Source: Variovorax flavidus (GTDB lineage Bacteria > Pseudomonadota > Gammaproteobacteria > Burkholderiales > Burkholderiaceae_C). Taken from it: 64,000 bases of DNA. The notes under the pieces are model-generated. The model was not told where the DNA came from. It ran no database searches and worked only from the letters and a program-made list of their open reading frames with translations. A program made the position numbers and the translations under genes. Positions 8,265 through 17,037 of this stretch are shown here, one piece after another. The stretch spans positions 186,001 through 250,000 of the forward strand of contig NZ_JASZYE010000003.1 in the NCBI RefSeq assembly GCF_030317145.1. Reading direction: 5' to 3'. Within the stretch, counting starts at the first letter, position 1. Each line of letters opens with the position of its first letter.

Positions 8265-9149
8265 CTAGGATCCGCCGCTTTCCATCCGCTTGTATTCGTT
8301 GCGTTTCATCGACAGGTAGTCATTCCGTTCTACCTCATGCAGTTGGCGCGCGTAGCGCTCGGTGCTGTCGAACCAGGTGGCGAGCCGCCCCGGCAACTGT
8401 TTTGCATCGGGCGCGCCCAGATAGGCATCGATCGCGAGGTAGTAGCGCATCGTGTTGCGCTCCACCACGCCGCGCACGCCACCGACGTAGTCCTGCTCGC
8501 CCGACGCATTGGTGCCGGTGGCGGTGAAGCCGACCTTGTCGCTGCCGATCGTCGCGAGATAGCCCTGCATGGCGATGCGCGCCGCCGTGCCGTACGCGTA
8601 GCTGTAGCCGAGATGGATGAAGGTCTTGCCGCCGTCCAGCGGGGTCGCTTCCAGCTCGATGCGGTAGTCGCGGGTGGAGAGCGGGCCCTTGTCGGCGCTC
8701 AGACGCGCGCTGAAGTAGTCCGGCGAGACGGTCGCCGGCTGCCAGACGAAGTCGACCTTCTGGGCCTCCGACAGCGGCTGGTCGAACTTGCGGCCGACCG
8801 CGACCGCCACGGTCTTGGCGCTGTCCGTCTCGCGCACCGCGCAGTGCTTGGTGTTGAGGTGCAGCATGAGCACCTCGCACCAGCCGGAAGGCTTGCCGAG
8901 TGCGGCGCTGACCTGGTCGAAGGGATAGGCCACCACGGCGAAGATGTTGCCGCTCAGCTGGCCGGACGCCTCGGTGGATTCGAGTACCAGCGGGCGCCCG
9001 AAGACGTTCTTCTCGAGTTGGCCTTTCACGGAAGCATGCTTGGCCTGCATGGCCGCAGCGCTCCCCAGTTGCGTCTGCGCCAGCGCCAGGGCCGGCAGCA
9101 GCAGCAACCAGACCCAGAGCACAGTCCGGCGAATCGTCGCGTGATTCAT
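8265..9149 (-). CDS. Secreted protein of unknown function
   Basis: 294 residues from ATG 9149, beginning with a strong signal peptide (MNHATIRRTVLWVWLLLLPALALAQ). The mature part has two cysteines (..WCEVLMLHLNTKHCAV..) and beta-rich segments such as FIHLGYSYAYGTAARIAMQGYLAT. No catalytic motif or known family is recognised. An upstream in-frame ATG at 9167 is an alternative; neither has a good ribosome-binding site. It lies downstream of the aldehyde dehydrogenase on the same strand, 69 nt away. Confidence 0.6.
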   Translation of the reverse strand: MNHATIRRTVLWVWLLLLPALALAQTQLGSAAAMQAKHASVKGQLEKNVFGRPLVLESTEASGQLSGNIFAVVAYPFDQVSAALGKPSGWCEVLMLHLNTKHCAVRETDSAKTVAVAVGRKFDQPLSEAQKVDFVWQPATVSPDYFSARLSADKGPLSTRDYRIELEATPLDGGKTFIHLGYSYAYGTAARIAMQGYLATIGSDKVGFTATGTNASGEQDYVGGVRGVVERNTMRYYLAIDAYLGAPDAKQLPGRLATWFDSTERYARQLHEVERNDYLSMKRNEYKRMESGGS

Positions 9150-9218
9150 GATGCCGCGCATTGTCACGCGGGATCACGCATCTGGCTAGCGACCGCCGCC
9201 GGACGGCGCTGCCGGGCG

Positions 9219-10664
9219 TCAGACCGCCATGATCGACACCGCCTTGGTGATCAGGTAGGCCTCCATGGCTTCCGGTCCGCCTTCGGAGCCGTAGCCCGAA
9301 TCCTTCACGCCGCCGAAAGGCATCTCGGGCGACGGGGCTGCCGGCTGGTTGATCCACAGCATGCCGACTTCCATCTGCTGCGACAGCAGGTGCGCGTTCT
9401 TGATCGACTGGGTGAAGGCGTAGCCGGCCAGGCCGTACGGCAGGCGGTTCGCTTCCTTGATCGCTTCCTCGAGCGTGTCGAAGCCGCGGATGGCCGCGAT
9501 CGGGCCGAAAGGCTCGTTGTTGAACACGTCGGCTTCCAGCGAGACATCCGTGAGCACGGTGGGCGCGAAGAAGTTGCCGTCCGTTCCCACGCGTTCGCCG
9601 CCGGTGGCGACCTTGGCGCCGGTGGCGCGCGCATCGTCGAGCACCTTGGCCATGGCGCTGAGGCGCCGTGAGTTGGCCAGGGGGCCGAGCGTCGTGCCTT
9701 CGGCGAGGCCGTCGCCCAGCTTGAGGCTTTCGGCGTGCTTGACCATCGCGCGCGCGAATTCATCGCGGATGCTGTTGTGCACCAGGAAGCGCGTGGGCGA
9801 GATGCAGACCTGCCCCGCGTTGCGGAACTTCGCGCCACCTGCAGCCTTGGCCGCCAGGGCGACGTCCGCATCGGCAGCGACGATCACGGGGGCATGGCCG
9901 CCGAGTTCCATCGTCGCGCGCTTCATGTGCGCACCCGCCAGCGCGGCGAGCTGCTTGCCCACCGGCGTGGAGCCGGTGAAAGTGACCTTGCGGATGATCG
10001 GGTGCGGGATGAGATAGCTGGAGATCTCGGCCGGATCGCCGAACACCAGGCCGACCGTGCCCTTGGGCACGCCGGCGTCGACGAAGGCCTGCAGCAGCGC
10101 GGCAGGCGATGCCGGGGTTTCTTCCGGCGCCTTGACCAGGAAGGAACAGCCGCTGGCCAGCGCGGCGCCAAGCTTGCGCACGATCTGGTTGATCGGGAAG
10201 TTCCAGGGTGTGAAGGCGGCGACGGGGCCCAGCGGCTCCTTGATCACGAGCTGCTGCGCCGACAGGTTGCGCGACGGCACGATCCGGCCATAGACACGGC
10301 GGCCTTCGTCGGCGAACCATTCGATGATGTCGGCGCCGGCCAGCACTTCGCCGCGGGCTTCGACGAAAGGCTTGCCCTGCTCCTGCGTGAGGATGCGGCC
10401 GATGTCGGCGGCGCGTTCACGCAGCAGGCCGGCTGCCTTGCGCATGGTCGCCGCGCGCTCGTTGGCCGGGATCCGGCGCCAGGCTTCGAAGCCGCGCTGC
10501 GCCGCGTCGAGCGCGCGGTCCAGGTCGGGGATGCCGGCGTGCGCGACCTTGCCGATGGGCTTGCCGGTCGCGGGATTGATCACGTTCTGGGTCTTGCCGC
10601 TCGCGGCGTCGCACCACTCGCCGTCGATCAGGAGGCGGGTGTCGGGGTAGCTGGGGGTCGTCAT
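9219..10664 (-). CDS. NAD(P)-dependent succinate-/glutarate-semialdehyde dehydrogenase family protein
   Basis: 481 residues, the normal size for a GabD-type aldehyde dehydrogenase. Key residues are in place: FTPWNFP with Asn near 155, the cofactor segment KAPEETP near 178, the general base Glu in MELGGHAP (about 253) and the catalytic Cys in [10 protein letters not shown] (about 287). The enzyme would oxidise a short-chain semialdehyde to the acid in the cytoplasm. The start ATG 10664 gives [17 protein letters not shown], the usual family N-terminus; the frame is open well upstream but that stretch is not protein-like. No aminotransferase is adjacent, so a 4-aminobutyrate role is not shown by context. 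Confidence 0.9.
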   Translation of the reverse strand: MTTPSYPDTRLLIDGEWCDAASGKTQNVINPATGKPIGKVAHAGIPDLDRALDAAQRGFEAWRRIPANERAATMRKAAGLLRERAADIGRILTQEQGKPFVEARGEVLAGADIIEWFADEGRRVYGRIVPSRNLSAQQLVIKEPLGPVAAFTPWNFPINQIVRKLGAALASGCSFLVKAPEETPASPAALLQAFVDAGVPKGTVGLVFGDPAEISSYLIPHPIIRKVTFTGSTPVGKQLAALAGAHMKRATMELGGHAPVIVAADADVALAAKAAGGAKFRNAGQVCISPTRFLVHNSIRDEFARAMVKHAESLKLGDGLAEGTTLGPLANSRRLSAMAKVLDDARATGAKVATGGERVGTDGNFFAPTVLTDVSLEADVFNNEPFGPIAAIRGFDTLEEAIKEANRLPYGLAGYAFTQSIKNAHLLSQQMEVGMLWINQPAAPSPEMPFGGVKDSGYGSEGGPEAMEAYLITKAVSIMAV

Positions 10665-10743
10665 GCGAAGTCCTTGAATACGCTGAAGGGTGGGTCGAAT
10701 CTCACCGATCCTAGCGCCCTTTTCCGGACCGCCTCGCCGCCGG

Positions 10744-11358
10744 CTAGGTGGGGTTGCGCCTTGTTTCAGCCGCCGACGACTCCGCGCGCACCCAGTAGAA
10801 CTGCCGCGGCACCGGCATGGACGGCGCCCGCATGCGCCGCGTCGGCGTGAGCCGGATCGAGCCGTCCACCGCGCAGTAGAGCGGCTCGCCTTCCGGCAGC
10901 GTGCGATGGGCATCGAGCATCTGGCGCAGCGGGATCTCGGCGCTGTCGCACCACGGGTTCATCGAGCGGACGATGAAGAGTTCGCGCGTGGCGATCAGCT
11001 GGCTGGGAAAGGTCGAGTCGGCCTCCATATCCGGCGACCCGATGCCTTTCCACGTCGCATCGACATCGAAGGCCAGCATCACGGCATCGGGCGTTTCCAT
11101 GCCGTGGAGCGAACCGCTCTGGGCAGCGGCCAGCCAGCCCAGCAGCTGCGGGGTGAGGTCGAACCGGACCGAGGCGGAAAGCGCCGAGCCCGGCACGTCG
11201 ACGAACACGCTGCGCGACGTGCGCAGCGCTGCCTCGGCCTTGAGCGTCTGCTTCCGGCGCCGCGACGAGCGCACGTGCGCCACCGCCACCAGCCCCGCCA
11301 CGGGGCCGGCTGCCGCGAGCACCTTCAAGGCGTCGATGCCATAGCCGGACAGGGTCAT
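10744..11358 (-). CDS. Hypothetical membrane-anchored protein
   Basis: 204 residues. One hydrophobic segment near the N-terminus ([20 protein letters not shown], about 10-29) is followed by a basic stretch SSRRRKQ, suggesting an inner-membrane anchor with a cytoplasmic domain. The rest shows no motif I recognise. ATG 11358 is preceded by GAGCGGGGG. It is upstream of, and on the same strand as, the aldehyde dehydrogenase (79 nt away), and divergent from the glycine-zipper lipoprotein. Confidence 0.55.
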   Translation of the reverse strand: MTLSGYGIDALKVLAAAGPVAGLVAVAHVRSSRRRKQTLKAEAALRTSRSVFVDVPGSALSASVRFDLTPQLLGWLAAAQSGSLHGMETPDAVMLAFDVDATWKGIGSPDMEADSTFPSQLIATRELFIVRSMNPWCDSAEIPLRQMLDAHRTLPEGEPLYCAVDGSIRLTPTRRMRAPSMPVPRQFYWVRAESSAAETRRNPT

Positions 11359-11491
11359 GCCAGTTCCCCCGCTCGAATGCCGCCACGGCTGTTTCCGACT
11401 CTCACGCTCACTCCTCGCAGGGCAGGCTCGTCCGACACGACGAGTTGCATGCACGCGATGGATATATCGGCGGGGTTCCCGAAAACTTGAG

Positions 11492-11511
11492 GCCTGCCCG
11501 AAGGGGCAGGC
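11492..11511. other. Perfect GC-rich hairpin in a divergent intergenic region
   Basis: GCCTGCCC / GGGCAGGC, 8 bp with a 4-nt loop, in the 240-nt space between divergent genes. Read on the minus strand it is followed by a short T-rich stretch (AAGTTTTC) and would lie in the leader of the gene starting at 11358. It could be an attenuator-like leader structure or simply a stable hairpin; function is unproven. The remainder of 11359-11598 shows nothing else I can name. Confidence 0.4.
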
Positions 11512-11598
11512 GGAACTGCACGTTCGGCCAATTGCCCGGTGCGGTCGGGGTGCCATCATGAAATTGACAACAACCCACCTCAGCAAAGGAAAAAGCCC

Positions 11599-12045
11599 AT
11601 GGCAACCCGACTCTTCTCGCGCCTCGCGGCATTGGCCCTGGCACTCGTCCTGGGCGCCTGCGCGGCGCCAGGCGGCCCGGCATCCGGTTCGACGATCATT
11701 CGCCAGGGCGTGGTCGAGCAGATCTCGCCGACGACCATCCGCAGCCCGGCCCATACGGGCGTCGGCGCAGTGGTCGGCGGCCTCACCGGCGTGGGCCTGG
11801 GGAGCCTGATCGGCGGCGGAACGGGTCGCGACGTGGCGATGGTCGCAGGCGCCATCGGCGGCACGCTGGCCGGTGCCGAGGTCGCGAACCGCTCGGCCCA
11901 GTCGATGCCGGGACAGGAAGTCTTCGTGCGCACCGACAGCGGCGTGCTGATCGAGGTGACCCAGCCGGTGCAGCCCGGCCTGCGCGTGGGTCAGCGTGTC
12001 TTCATCCAGGGCAACGGCGACGCCGCGCGCGTCATTCCGCAATGA
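11599..12045 (+). CDS. Glycine-zipper 2TM lipoprotein (SlyB-like), paralogue
   Basis: 148 residues: signal peptide with lipobox LGAC, then the glycine zipper HTGVGAVVGGLTGVGLGSL and a C-terminal beta domain ending RVGQRVFIQGNGDAARVIPQ. It is plainly paralogous to the protein at 2915-3355, sharing the same domain order and most of the zipper. ATG 11599 follows AAAGGAAAAAG. Its last 14 nt overlap the 3' end of the convergent outer-membrane efflux gene, so the two transcripts must overlap. Confidence 0.85.
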   Translation: MATRLFSRLAALALALVLGACAAPGGPASGSTIIRQGVVEQISPTTIRSPAHTGVGAVVGGLTGVGLGSLIGGGTGRDVAMVAGAIGGTLAGAEVANRSAQSMPGQEVFVRTDSGVLIEVTQPVQPGLRVGQRVFIQGNGDAARVIPQ

Positions 12046-13471
12046 AGGCCACGGGCCGCGGCGTGATGGCGTCGGCGATCTCCACCCAGCCGCCGCCCAT
12101 GGCCTGGTACACGTTGACGACCTGCGTGTAGCGGTCGGTCGTCAACGCCACCGATGCGAGTTCGGCGGCGAAGAGTTCGGTCTCGGCCACCAGCACTTCG
12201 AGGTAGCCGATCAGGCCGCTCTCGAACTTCAGCCGCGACAGCCGCGCGAACTCCCGCAGCGCCTTCACACGTTCGCGCTGCAAGGCCACGCCCTCGATCG
12301 TCTTCTGCGAACCGGTGAGCGCATCGTTCGTGTCGCGGAACGCGTTCAGGATGGTCTGCCGGTAGACAAGCTCCGCCTGCTCCTTCTGGGCCTCGGCCGA
12401 CTTCACCTGTCCTTCGATCGCACCGAACGTGAAGATCGGCCCGGCCAGGCTGGCCGCCGCCTGCCATGCGGTCGCCGGCCCCGACAGGAAGTTGCTTGCG
12501 GCGGTGCTCGTCGATCCATAGGCGCCCGTCAGCGAAATGGTCGGGTAGTACAGCGCACGCGCCGCGCCGATGCTGGCATTGGCGGCCACGAGGTTCTGCT
12601 CGGCCTGCAGGATGTCGGGCCGCCGCCGCAACAACACTGAAGGCAGGTCGGCAGGGATGAGCGGCGCCGCGAGCTGCTCGATGGTCTTGCCGCGCGGGAT
12701 CGGGCCCGGATTACGGCCGAGCAGGATCGAGATGCGGTTCTCCACCGCGGCGACCTGCTGCTCGATGGCCGGAATGGCGGTCAGCGCCTGCTGGTACTGC
12801 GAGCGCACCTGGTTGACTTCCGTCTTCGAGACGATGCCCGACTTGAAGCGCAGATCGAAGATGCGCGCCGTCTCGCCGAAGTTCGCAGCCGTGGCCACCG
12901 CGATCTCGCGCTGCCGGTCCAGCCCGCGCAGGGCCAGGTAGCTTGTCGCGACACCCGCCACCAGCGTGAGCACGACGCCGCGCTGCGCCTGCTCGCTCGC
13001 GTAGACCTGCGCCTGCGCGGCTTCGCTCAGCCGCCGCACGCGGCCGAAGAGGTCGATCTGCCAGGTCGCGCCGAGCGCCGCCTGGTAGAGCGAGAAGTAG
13101 GGATTGGCGGGTTCGGGGATCGGCGGGAACCCTTCCCGGCTCGCACGGGTGCGGCTCGCCGCGCCGCTGTAGCCGATCTGCGGGAAGGCCTGGGAGCTGG
13201 CCGTGCCGAGCGTGCCGATGAACTGGTCGACCCGCGCCGCCGCGACACGCACGTCGAGGTTTTCGCGCAGCGCCGTCTCGATGAGTTCGTTCAGCACCGG
13301 GTCGCCGAACTGCTCCCACCACTTCGTGTTCGCGACCTCCACCGCCTTGGGGTAGTCGATGCGCCAGGCCGTCGGCGCCTCCACCGCGGGTCGCACATAG
13401 TTCGGGCCGACGGTGCAGGCGGTGAAGGAGAATGCGGCGGCGACCAGCGCTGCGACCGTGTGCGTCCTCAT
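12032..13471 (-). CDS. RND efflux system outer-membrane factor, NodT/OprM family lipoprotein
   Basis: 479 residues. A lipobox (FTAC, Cys 19) is followed by TVGPNYVRP, the standard start of NodT/OprM-type proteins, then two repeats of the long helical hairpin plus strand pattern (for example around LRENLDVRVAAARV and RRRPDILQAEQNLVAANASIGAARALYYP). It would form the trimeric channel through outer membrane and periplasm for the RND pump. It starts 36 nt after the last Mrp-like antiporter gene and is on the same strand as the adaptor and permease genes at 19672-23870, so this pump is split by the Mrp-like block. An AGGAA site precedes ATG 13471. Confidence 0.93.
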   Translation of the reverse strand: MRTHTVAALVAAAFSFTACTVGPNYVRPAVEAPTAWRIDYPKAVEVANTKWWEQFGDPVLNELIETALRENLDVRVAAARVDQFIGTLGTASSQAFPQIGYSGAASRTRASREGFPPIPEPANPYFSLYQAALGATWQIDLFGRVRRLSEAAQAQVYASEQAQRGVVLTLVAGVATSYLALRGLDRQREIAVATAANFGETARIFDLRFKSGIVSKTEVNQVRSQYQQALTAIPAIEQQVAAVENRISILLGRNPGPIPRGKTIEQLAAPLIPADLPSVLLRRRPDILQAEQNLVAANASIGAARALYYPTISLTGAYGSTSTAASNFLSGPATAWQAAASLAGPIFTFGAIEGQVKSAEAQKEQAELVYRQTILNAFRDTNDALTGSQKTIEGVALQRERVKALREFARLSRLKFESGLIGYLEVLVAETELFAAELASVALTTDRYTQVVNVYQAMGGGWVEIADAITPRPVAFIAE

Positions 13472-13507
13472 GGCGTGTTCCTCGATGAAATAGGGATGGT
13501 GGGCATG

Positions 13508-15169
13508 TCAGGCCAGGAGCGTCCAGCCGAACAGCAATGACACTGCCAGCAACGCGATGCTGGCGACCGGCCAGCGCCGCAGGAAGGTGTCGGTGCATTC
13601 GAAGCGCGCGGCGGTCGCGCTGCATGCCCATTGCAGATGGCCCAATGCGATGCCCAGGTCGCCGGCGGGAATGCGCGGCAGATGCCGACCCGCCCGGTCG
13701 AGCACGACGGCCAGCACCGCGCCGATCAGCATCGGCCAGAGTGCCGACCAGAGCGCGGCCGGGGCCAGCGCGTCGGGCCGCATCTCGCCCGGGATCGCCA
13801 GATAGAACGCCCAAGGCACCGCCACCGACGCCACCGCCATCGCGAGCCACGACACCACGAGCACGGCAGGCGCCCGCGCATCGGGGTCCGGCGCCGCGTC
13901 CGCACTCAGGCGGCGGATGAAATGGATCATCAGCAGGGTGGAGGCCACCGAGGACACGACGGCCATGGTGCCGGCAAGCCCGTCGCCGAGGATGTCCTTG
14001 GCCGCGTACTTCGTCAGCGCGCCACCGGTCAGCGGCAGGCCGGCCAGCCCCAGCCCGATCACCGCGGCGGGAATGAGCATCGGCCACAGGTGCCGGCGGC
14101 CCGTGAGCACGATCACGCCGACGGCCAGGAACAAGGCGCCCTTCACCAGCAGATGATGCGCGGCATAGAAGGCGGCGGCCATGGCGGTGGAGCCGTCGCC
14201 CGCGGCGAGGCCCATGCCGATCACGGCAGCGACGAAACCCATCTGGCTGACGCTGGAGTACGCCAGCACGACCTTCGGCTGCGTCTGGGTGATGCCGATG
14301 GCGACGCCATAGAGCGCACCCACCATGCCGATCGCGGCGAGCGGGAGCCCGAAATCCGGCAACGCCACATCGAGCGGCAGGAACCGGATCAGCGCGATGA
14401 CACTGGCCTTGACCACCGCGCCGCTCATGACGGCGGCGGCCGGTATCGGCGCGGCGCCGTAGGCGATCGGCATCCAGAAGTGCAGCGGCACCAGCCCCGC
14501 TTTCATGCCCAGGCCGACGAGCAACAGCACGAGCGTGAGGTCGCGCGTGGGAGACGTGGGCAATGCGGCTGCGGCATCACGGATCAGCAGGCTCCCCGCC
14601 GGCGTGGCCTGCGCCAGAAGAATGAGACCGGCGAGCAGGAAGGCCTCGGCCAGCAAGGCAAGTCCCAGGTACAGGGCGCTGGCGCGCAGGGCATCCGGCC
14701 CCTCGCCCTGGAGCACGAGCCCGCTGGCGCCCACGCTCAGCACCGCCAGCAGGAAATAGAAGGCGATGAGGTCGGCCGCGAGGAACACGCCGACGCAGCC
14801 GGTCAGCGTCATCAGCCAGCAGACGATGAACCCGTCGGCGTCCGGCCGGTCGCGCAGGGAGCGCGCGGCGTAGAGGCCCGCCAGGCTCCACAGCAGCGCC
14901 GCGACGGCGAGCAGCATCGCGCCCGGCGCATCGAGCGTGAGCGTCAGCGCGTAGCCCGGGTTGCCGATGATCAGCGCGGAGTCGCCCCCGGCGAAGAAGG
15001 CCGCCACCAGCGCGGGCAACGGCGCCAGGACGAAGAGCGCGGGCATTCGGCGACGCAGGACCGGAACCGCGCAGGCCAGCAGCAACACCAGCGGAACGGC
15101 GATGGCAGCGGCCAGCAGCCCCGCGGCGCCCAGGAAGATCACAAGCAGGCTGGCGGACCCGATGATCAT
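13508..15169 (-). CDS. Second Mrp/NuoL-M-N-like antiporter subunit (MrpD paralogue, TM5 Glu absent)
   Basis: 553 residues with about 14 transmembrane segments, a member of the NuoL/M/N-MrpA/D proton-translocating family. The TM7 and TM8 lysines are kept (GMKAGLVPLHFWMP, Lys 223; VVKASVIAL, Lys 254). The TM5 glutamate is not: FYFLLAVLSVG aligns with LYVALELLTFAG of the neighbouring subunit, placing Ala 142 where Glu is expected. Its ATG overlaps the stop of the upstream MrpD-like gene (ATGA). It takes the place of the missing full-length MrpA as the second antiporter-like subunit. Whether it pumps, or only scaffolds, is open. Confidence 0.85.
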   Translation of the reverse strand: MIIGSASLLVIFLGAAGLLAAAIAVPLVLLLACAVPVLRRRMPALFVLAPLPALVAAFFAGGDSALIIGNPGYALTLTLDAPGAMLLAVAALLWSLAGLYAARSLRDRPDADGFIVCWLMTLTGCVGVFLAADLIAFYFLLAVLSVGASGLVLQGEGPDALRASALYLGLALLAEAFLLAGLILLAQATPAGSLLIRDAAAALPTSPTRDLTLVLLLVGLGMKAGLVPLHFWMPIAYGAAPIPAAAVMSGAVVKASVIALIRFLPLDVALPDFGLPLAAIGMVGALYGVAIGITQTQPKVVLAYSSVSQMGFVAAVIGMGLAAGDGSTAMAAAFYAAHHLLVKGALFLAVGVIVLTGRRHLWPMLIPAAVIGLGLAGLPLTGGALTKYAAKDILGDGLAGTMAVVSSVASTLLMIHFIRRLSADAAPDPDARAPAVLVVSWLAMAVASVAVPWAFYLAIPGEMRPDALAPAALWSALWPMLIGAVLAVVLDRAGRHLPRIPAGDLGIALGHLQWACSATAARFECTDTFLRRWPVASIALLAVSLLFGWTLLA

Positions 15170-16695
15170 CGCGCCCCCGCCAGCGGTATGTAGGAGCGGC
15201 CGATCTGCGTCATGTCGACCGGGCACAGCGCGGCCAGACCCAGCAGGAACGAACACAGGGCCAACGCCAGCACGGCCAGTTGCTGGTAGCGCGGAACGCG
15301 CGCCTTCGGCTCCCAGCCGGCCTCCGCGGGCGTCATCGCGCGCACGACGACGAGGAACACGTAGGCGCTGGTCAACAGGCCCCCCGCGAGCATCACCAGC
15401 ACCCACCACCATTGCGCCGTCGCGATCGCCGCCGACAGCAGCAGCCACTTCGCGAGAAAGCCACCCGATGGCGGCAGCCCGATCAGCGATGCGCCGCCGA
15501 GCGCGAAAGCGACCATCGTCATCGGCAGCGCGCGCCCTGCCCCGCGCAGGTCCGCGACGCGGTCGTGCCCGAGCGTCGAGTAGATGAGTCCGGCGGCCAT
15601 GAACATCGCAGCCTTCGCGGTGGCATGCGAGATGGCCTGCAGCATCCCGCCGCTGACGGTCGATGCACTGTCGAGCTGCGCGGCATCCATGCCGAAGACC
15701 AGCGGGAACATCAGGAAGAGGTAGCCGATCTGCGCGACGGTCGAATAGGCGATCAGCAGCTTCAGGCGCGCCTGCCGCAGCGCCACGACATTGCCGACCA
15801 GGATCGCCGCCGCGCCCAGCGCCGCCAGCAATTGGACGGAAGGCCAGGTCACGACATTGGCGAAGACGTCGAGCCAGAGACGCACCACCAGGAACCACCC
15901 GCCCTTGATCACCAGCGCGGAGAGCACCGCGCTCGCCGCCGCAGGCGCCCCGGCATGCGCGGGCGGCAGCCACAGGTGCAGCGGGAACAGTGCAGTCTTC
16001 GCGAGCAGCCCGCCCGTCATCAGCGCCGCCGCGGCCCAGGTCAGCGGCTCGGGGCGGACTTGGGTCGCCAGAAGCGAGATGTCCAGCGTGCCGTAGGCGC
16101 CGTACAGCAGAAAGGCACCGAGCAGATAGAGCATGGAACCGAGCAGCGCATAGACCAGGTAGCGCAGCGCGGCCTGCAGGGTCTCGCCCCGGCCATCGAG
16201 GCTGACCAGCGGAACGCCGGCGAAGGTCAGCAGTTCGAGCGCGACATACAGCGTGAACACGTCGCCGCTCACGAACACCAGGTTGAGCGACCCCCACACC
16301 GCGAGCAACAGCAGCCAGAACATGAACGGCGCCCGTGCCTCGCGCGTGCCCTTCGGCGTGCCGAAATCGCCGCACGCATAGATGCCGATGACGCCGATCA
16401 CGACCGCGACAGCCACCAGCATGACGACCGACAATCCGTCCGCGCGCAGCGCCACACCGAGCGGCGGCGTCCAGCCGCCGAGCAGGTAGACGAGCGCATC
16501 GCCGGTCTGCACCAGCGCGCGGGCGATGGCGAACGCGATGCCGAGCCCGAGCACCAGCGTGACCATGGCCACCCGCTGCGCATTGCGCCCGCCCAGGAGC
16601 AGCCCGACGAACACGCCCACGAAGGGCACCAGCACCGCCAGCACGAGCCACAGGCCGTCGGGTGTCGTCAGGTCCATCGATGCGGAAGCGGGCAC
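15166..16695 (-). CDS. mrpD: MrpD-like cation/proton antiporter subunit
   Basis: 509 residues, about 14 TM segments, NuoM/N-MrpD type. The residues needed for proton translocation are present: Glu 154 in TM5 (LYVALELLTFAG), Lys 232 in TM7 (LAKTALFPLHLWLPPAHAGAP) and Lys 263 in TM8 (VIKGGWF). It is expected to carry out H+ exchange within the Mrp-like complex in the inner membrane. The start is GTG 16695, directly abutting the stop of the MrpC-like gene and preceded by GGGGAGG at a good distance; ATG 16677 is a less favoured alternative. It overlaps the next antiporter gene by 4 nt. Confidence 0.9.
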   Translation of the reverse strand: MPASASMDLTTPDGLWLVLAVLVPFVGVFVGLLLGGRNAQRVAMVTLVLGLGIAFAIARALVQTGDALVYLLGGWTPPLGVALRADGLSVVMLVAVAVVIGVIGIYACGDFGTPKGTREARAPFMFWLLLLAVWGSLNLVFVSGDVFTLYVALELLTFAGVPLVSLDGRGETLQAALRYLVYALLGSMLYLLGAFLLYGAYGTLDISLLATQVRPEPLTWAAAALMTGGLLAKTALFPLHLWLPPAHAGAPAAASAVLSALVIKGGWFLVVRLWLDVFANVVTWPSVQLLAALGAAAILVGNVVALRQARLKLLIAYSTVAQIGYLFLMFPLVFGMDAAQLDSASTVSGGMLQAISHATAKAAMFMAAGLIYSTLGHDRVADLRGAGRALPMTMVAFALGGASLIGLPPSGGFLAKWLLLSAAIATAQWWWVLVMLAGGLLTSAYVFLVVVRAMTPAEAGWEPKARVPRYQQLAVLALALCSFLLGLAALCPVDMTQIGRSYIPLAGAR

Positions 16696-17037
16696 CTAGA
16701 CCTCCCCATCGGCAGCTTTCGCCTGGGGCGGCAGATTGCCGGACAGCGTGACCGAACCGGCTTCCTCGAACAGCCGCAGCAGCAGCGCGACGGCGAGCGC
16801 GGACGCCGCGAAGGCCACGACGATGGCGGTGATCAACAGCGCCTGCGGCACCGGATCGCCGTTCATGCCGGCGGCCGCGCCCCGGCGCGCGATCACCGCG
16901 CACACCACGAAGATGCCGTTGCCGATGAGGTTGAACGCCAGGATCTTGCGCAGCGGCTGCGGGTTGACGATGAGCCCGTACACGCCCAGGCCGACGAGCA
17001 CTGCACCACACAGTCCGAACAGCGTGGTCGGGCTCAT
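16696..17037 (-). CDS. mrpC: MrpC-like (NuoK-type) antiporter subunit
   Basis: 113 residues with three transmembrane helices. The pattern LVGLGVYGLIVNPQPLRKILAFNLIGNGIFVV is characteristic of MrpC/MnhC, the NuoK homologue of Mrp antiporters. It ends with a polar tail. The ATG overlaps the stop of the MrpB-like gene (ATGA), and the MrpD-like gene follows without a gap. In the complex it would sit between the MrpD- and MrpB-type subunits, as in Mrp and membrane-bound hydrogenase structures. Confidence 0.9.
   Translation of the reverse strand: MSPTTLFGLCGAVLVGLGVYGLIVNPQPLRKILAFNLIGNGIFVVCAVIARRGAAAGMNGDPVPQALLITAIVVAFAASALAVALLLRLFEEAGSVTLSGNLPPQAKAADGEV

Noticed and set aside
13631..15193. 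A 520-codon frame antisense to the second antiporter gene
   Set aside because: His/Arg/Asp-rich, low-complexity translation without any recognisable domain; the sense strand is a clear membrane protein.
15172..17011. The open frame from 13508 continued upstream as one 1167-codon product
   Set aside because: Upstream of the ATG at 15169 the frame is Arg/Ala-rich and overlaps the conserved mrpD and mrpC genes in another frame; the true antiporter gene starts at 15169 with an ATGA overlap.
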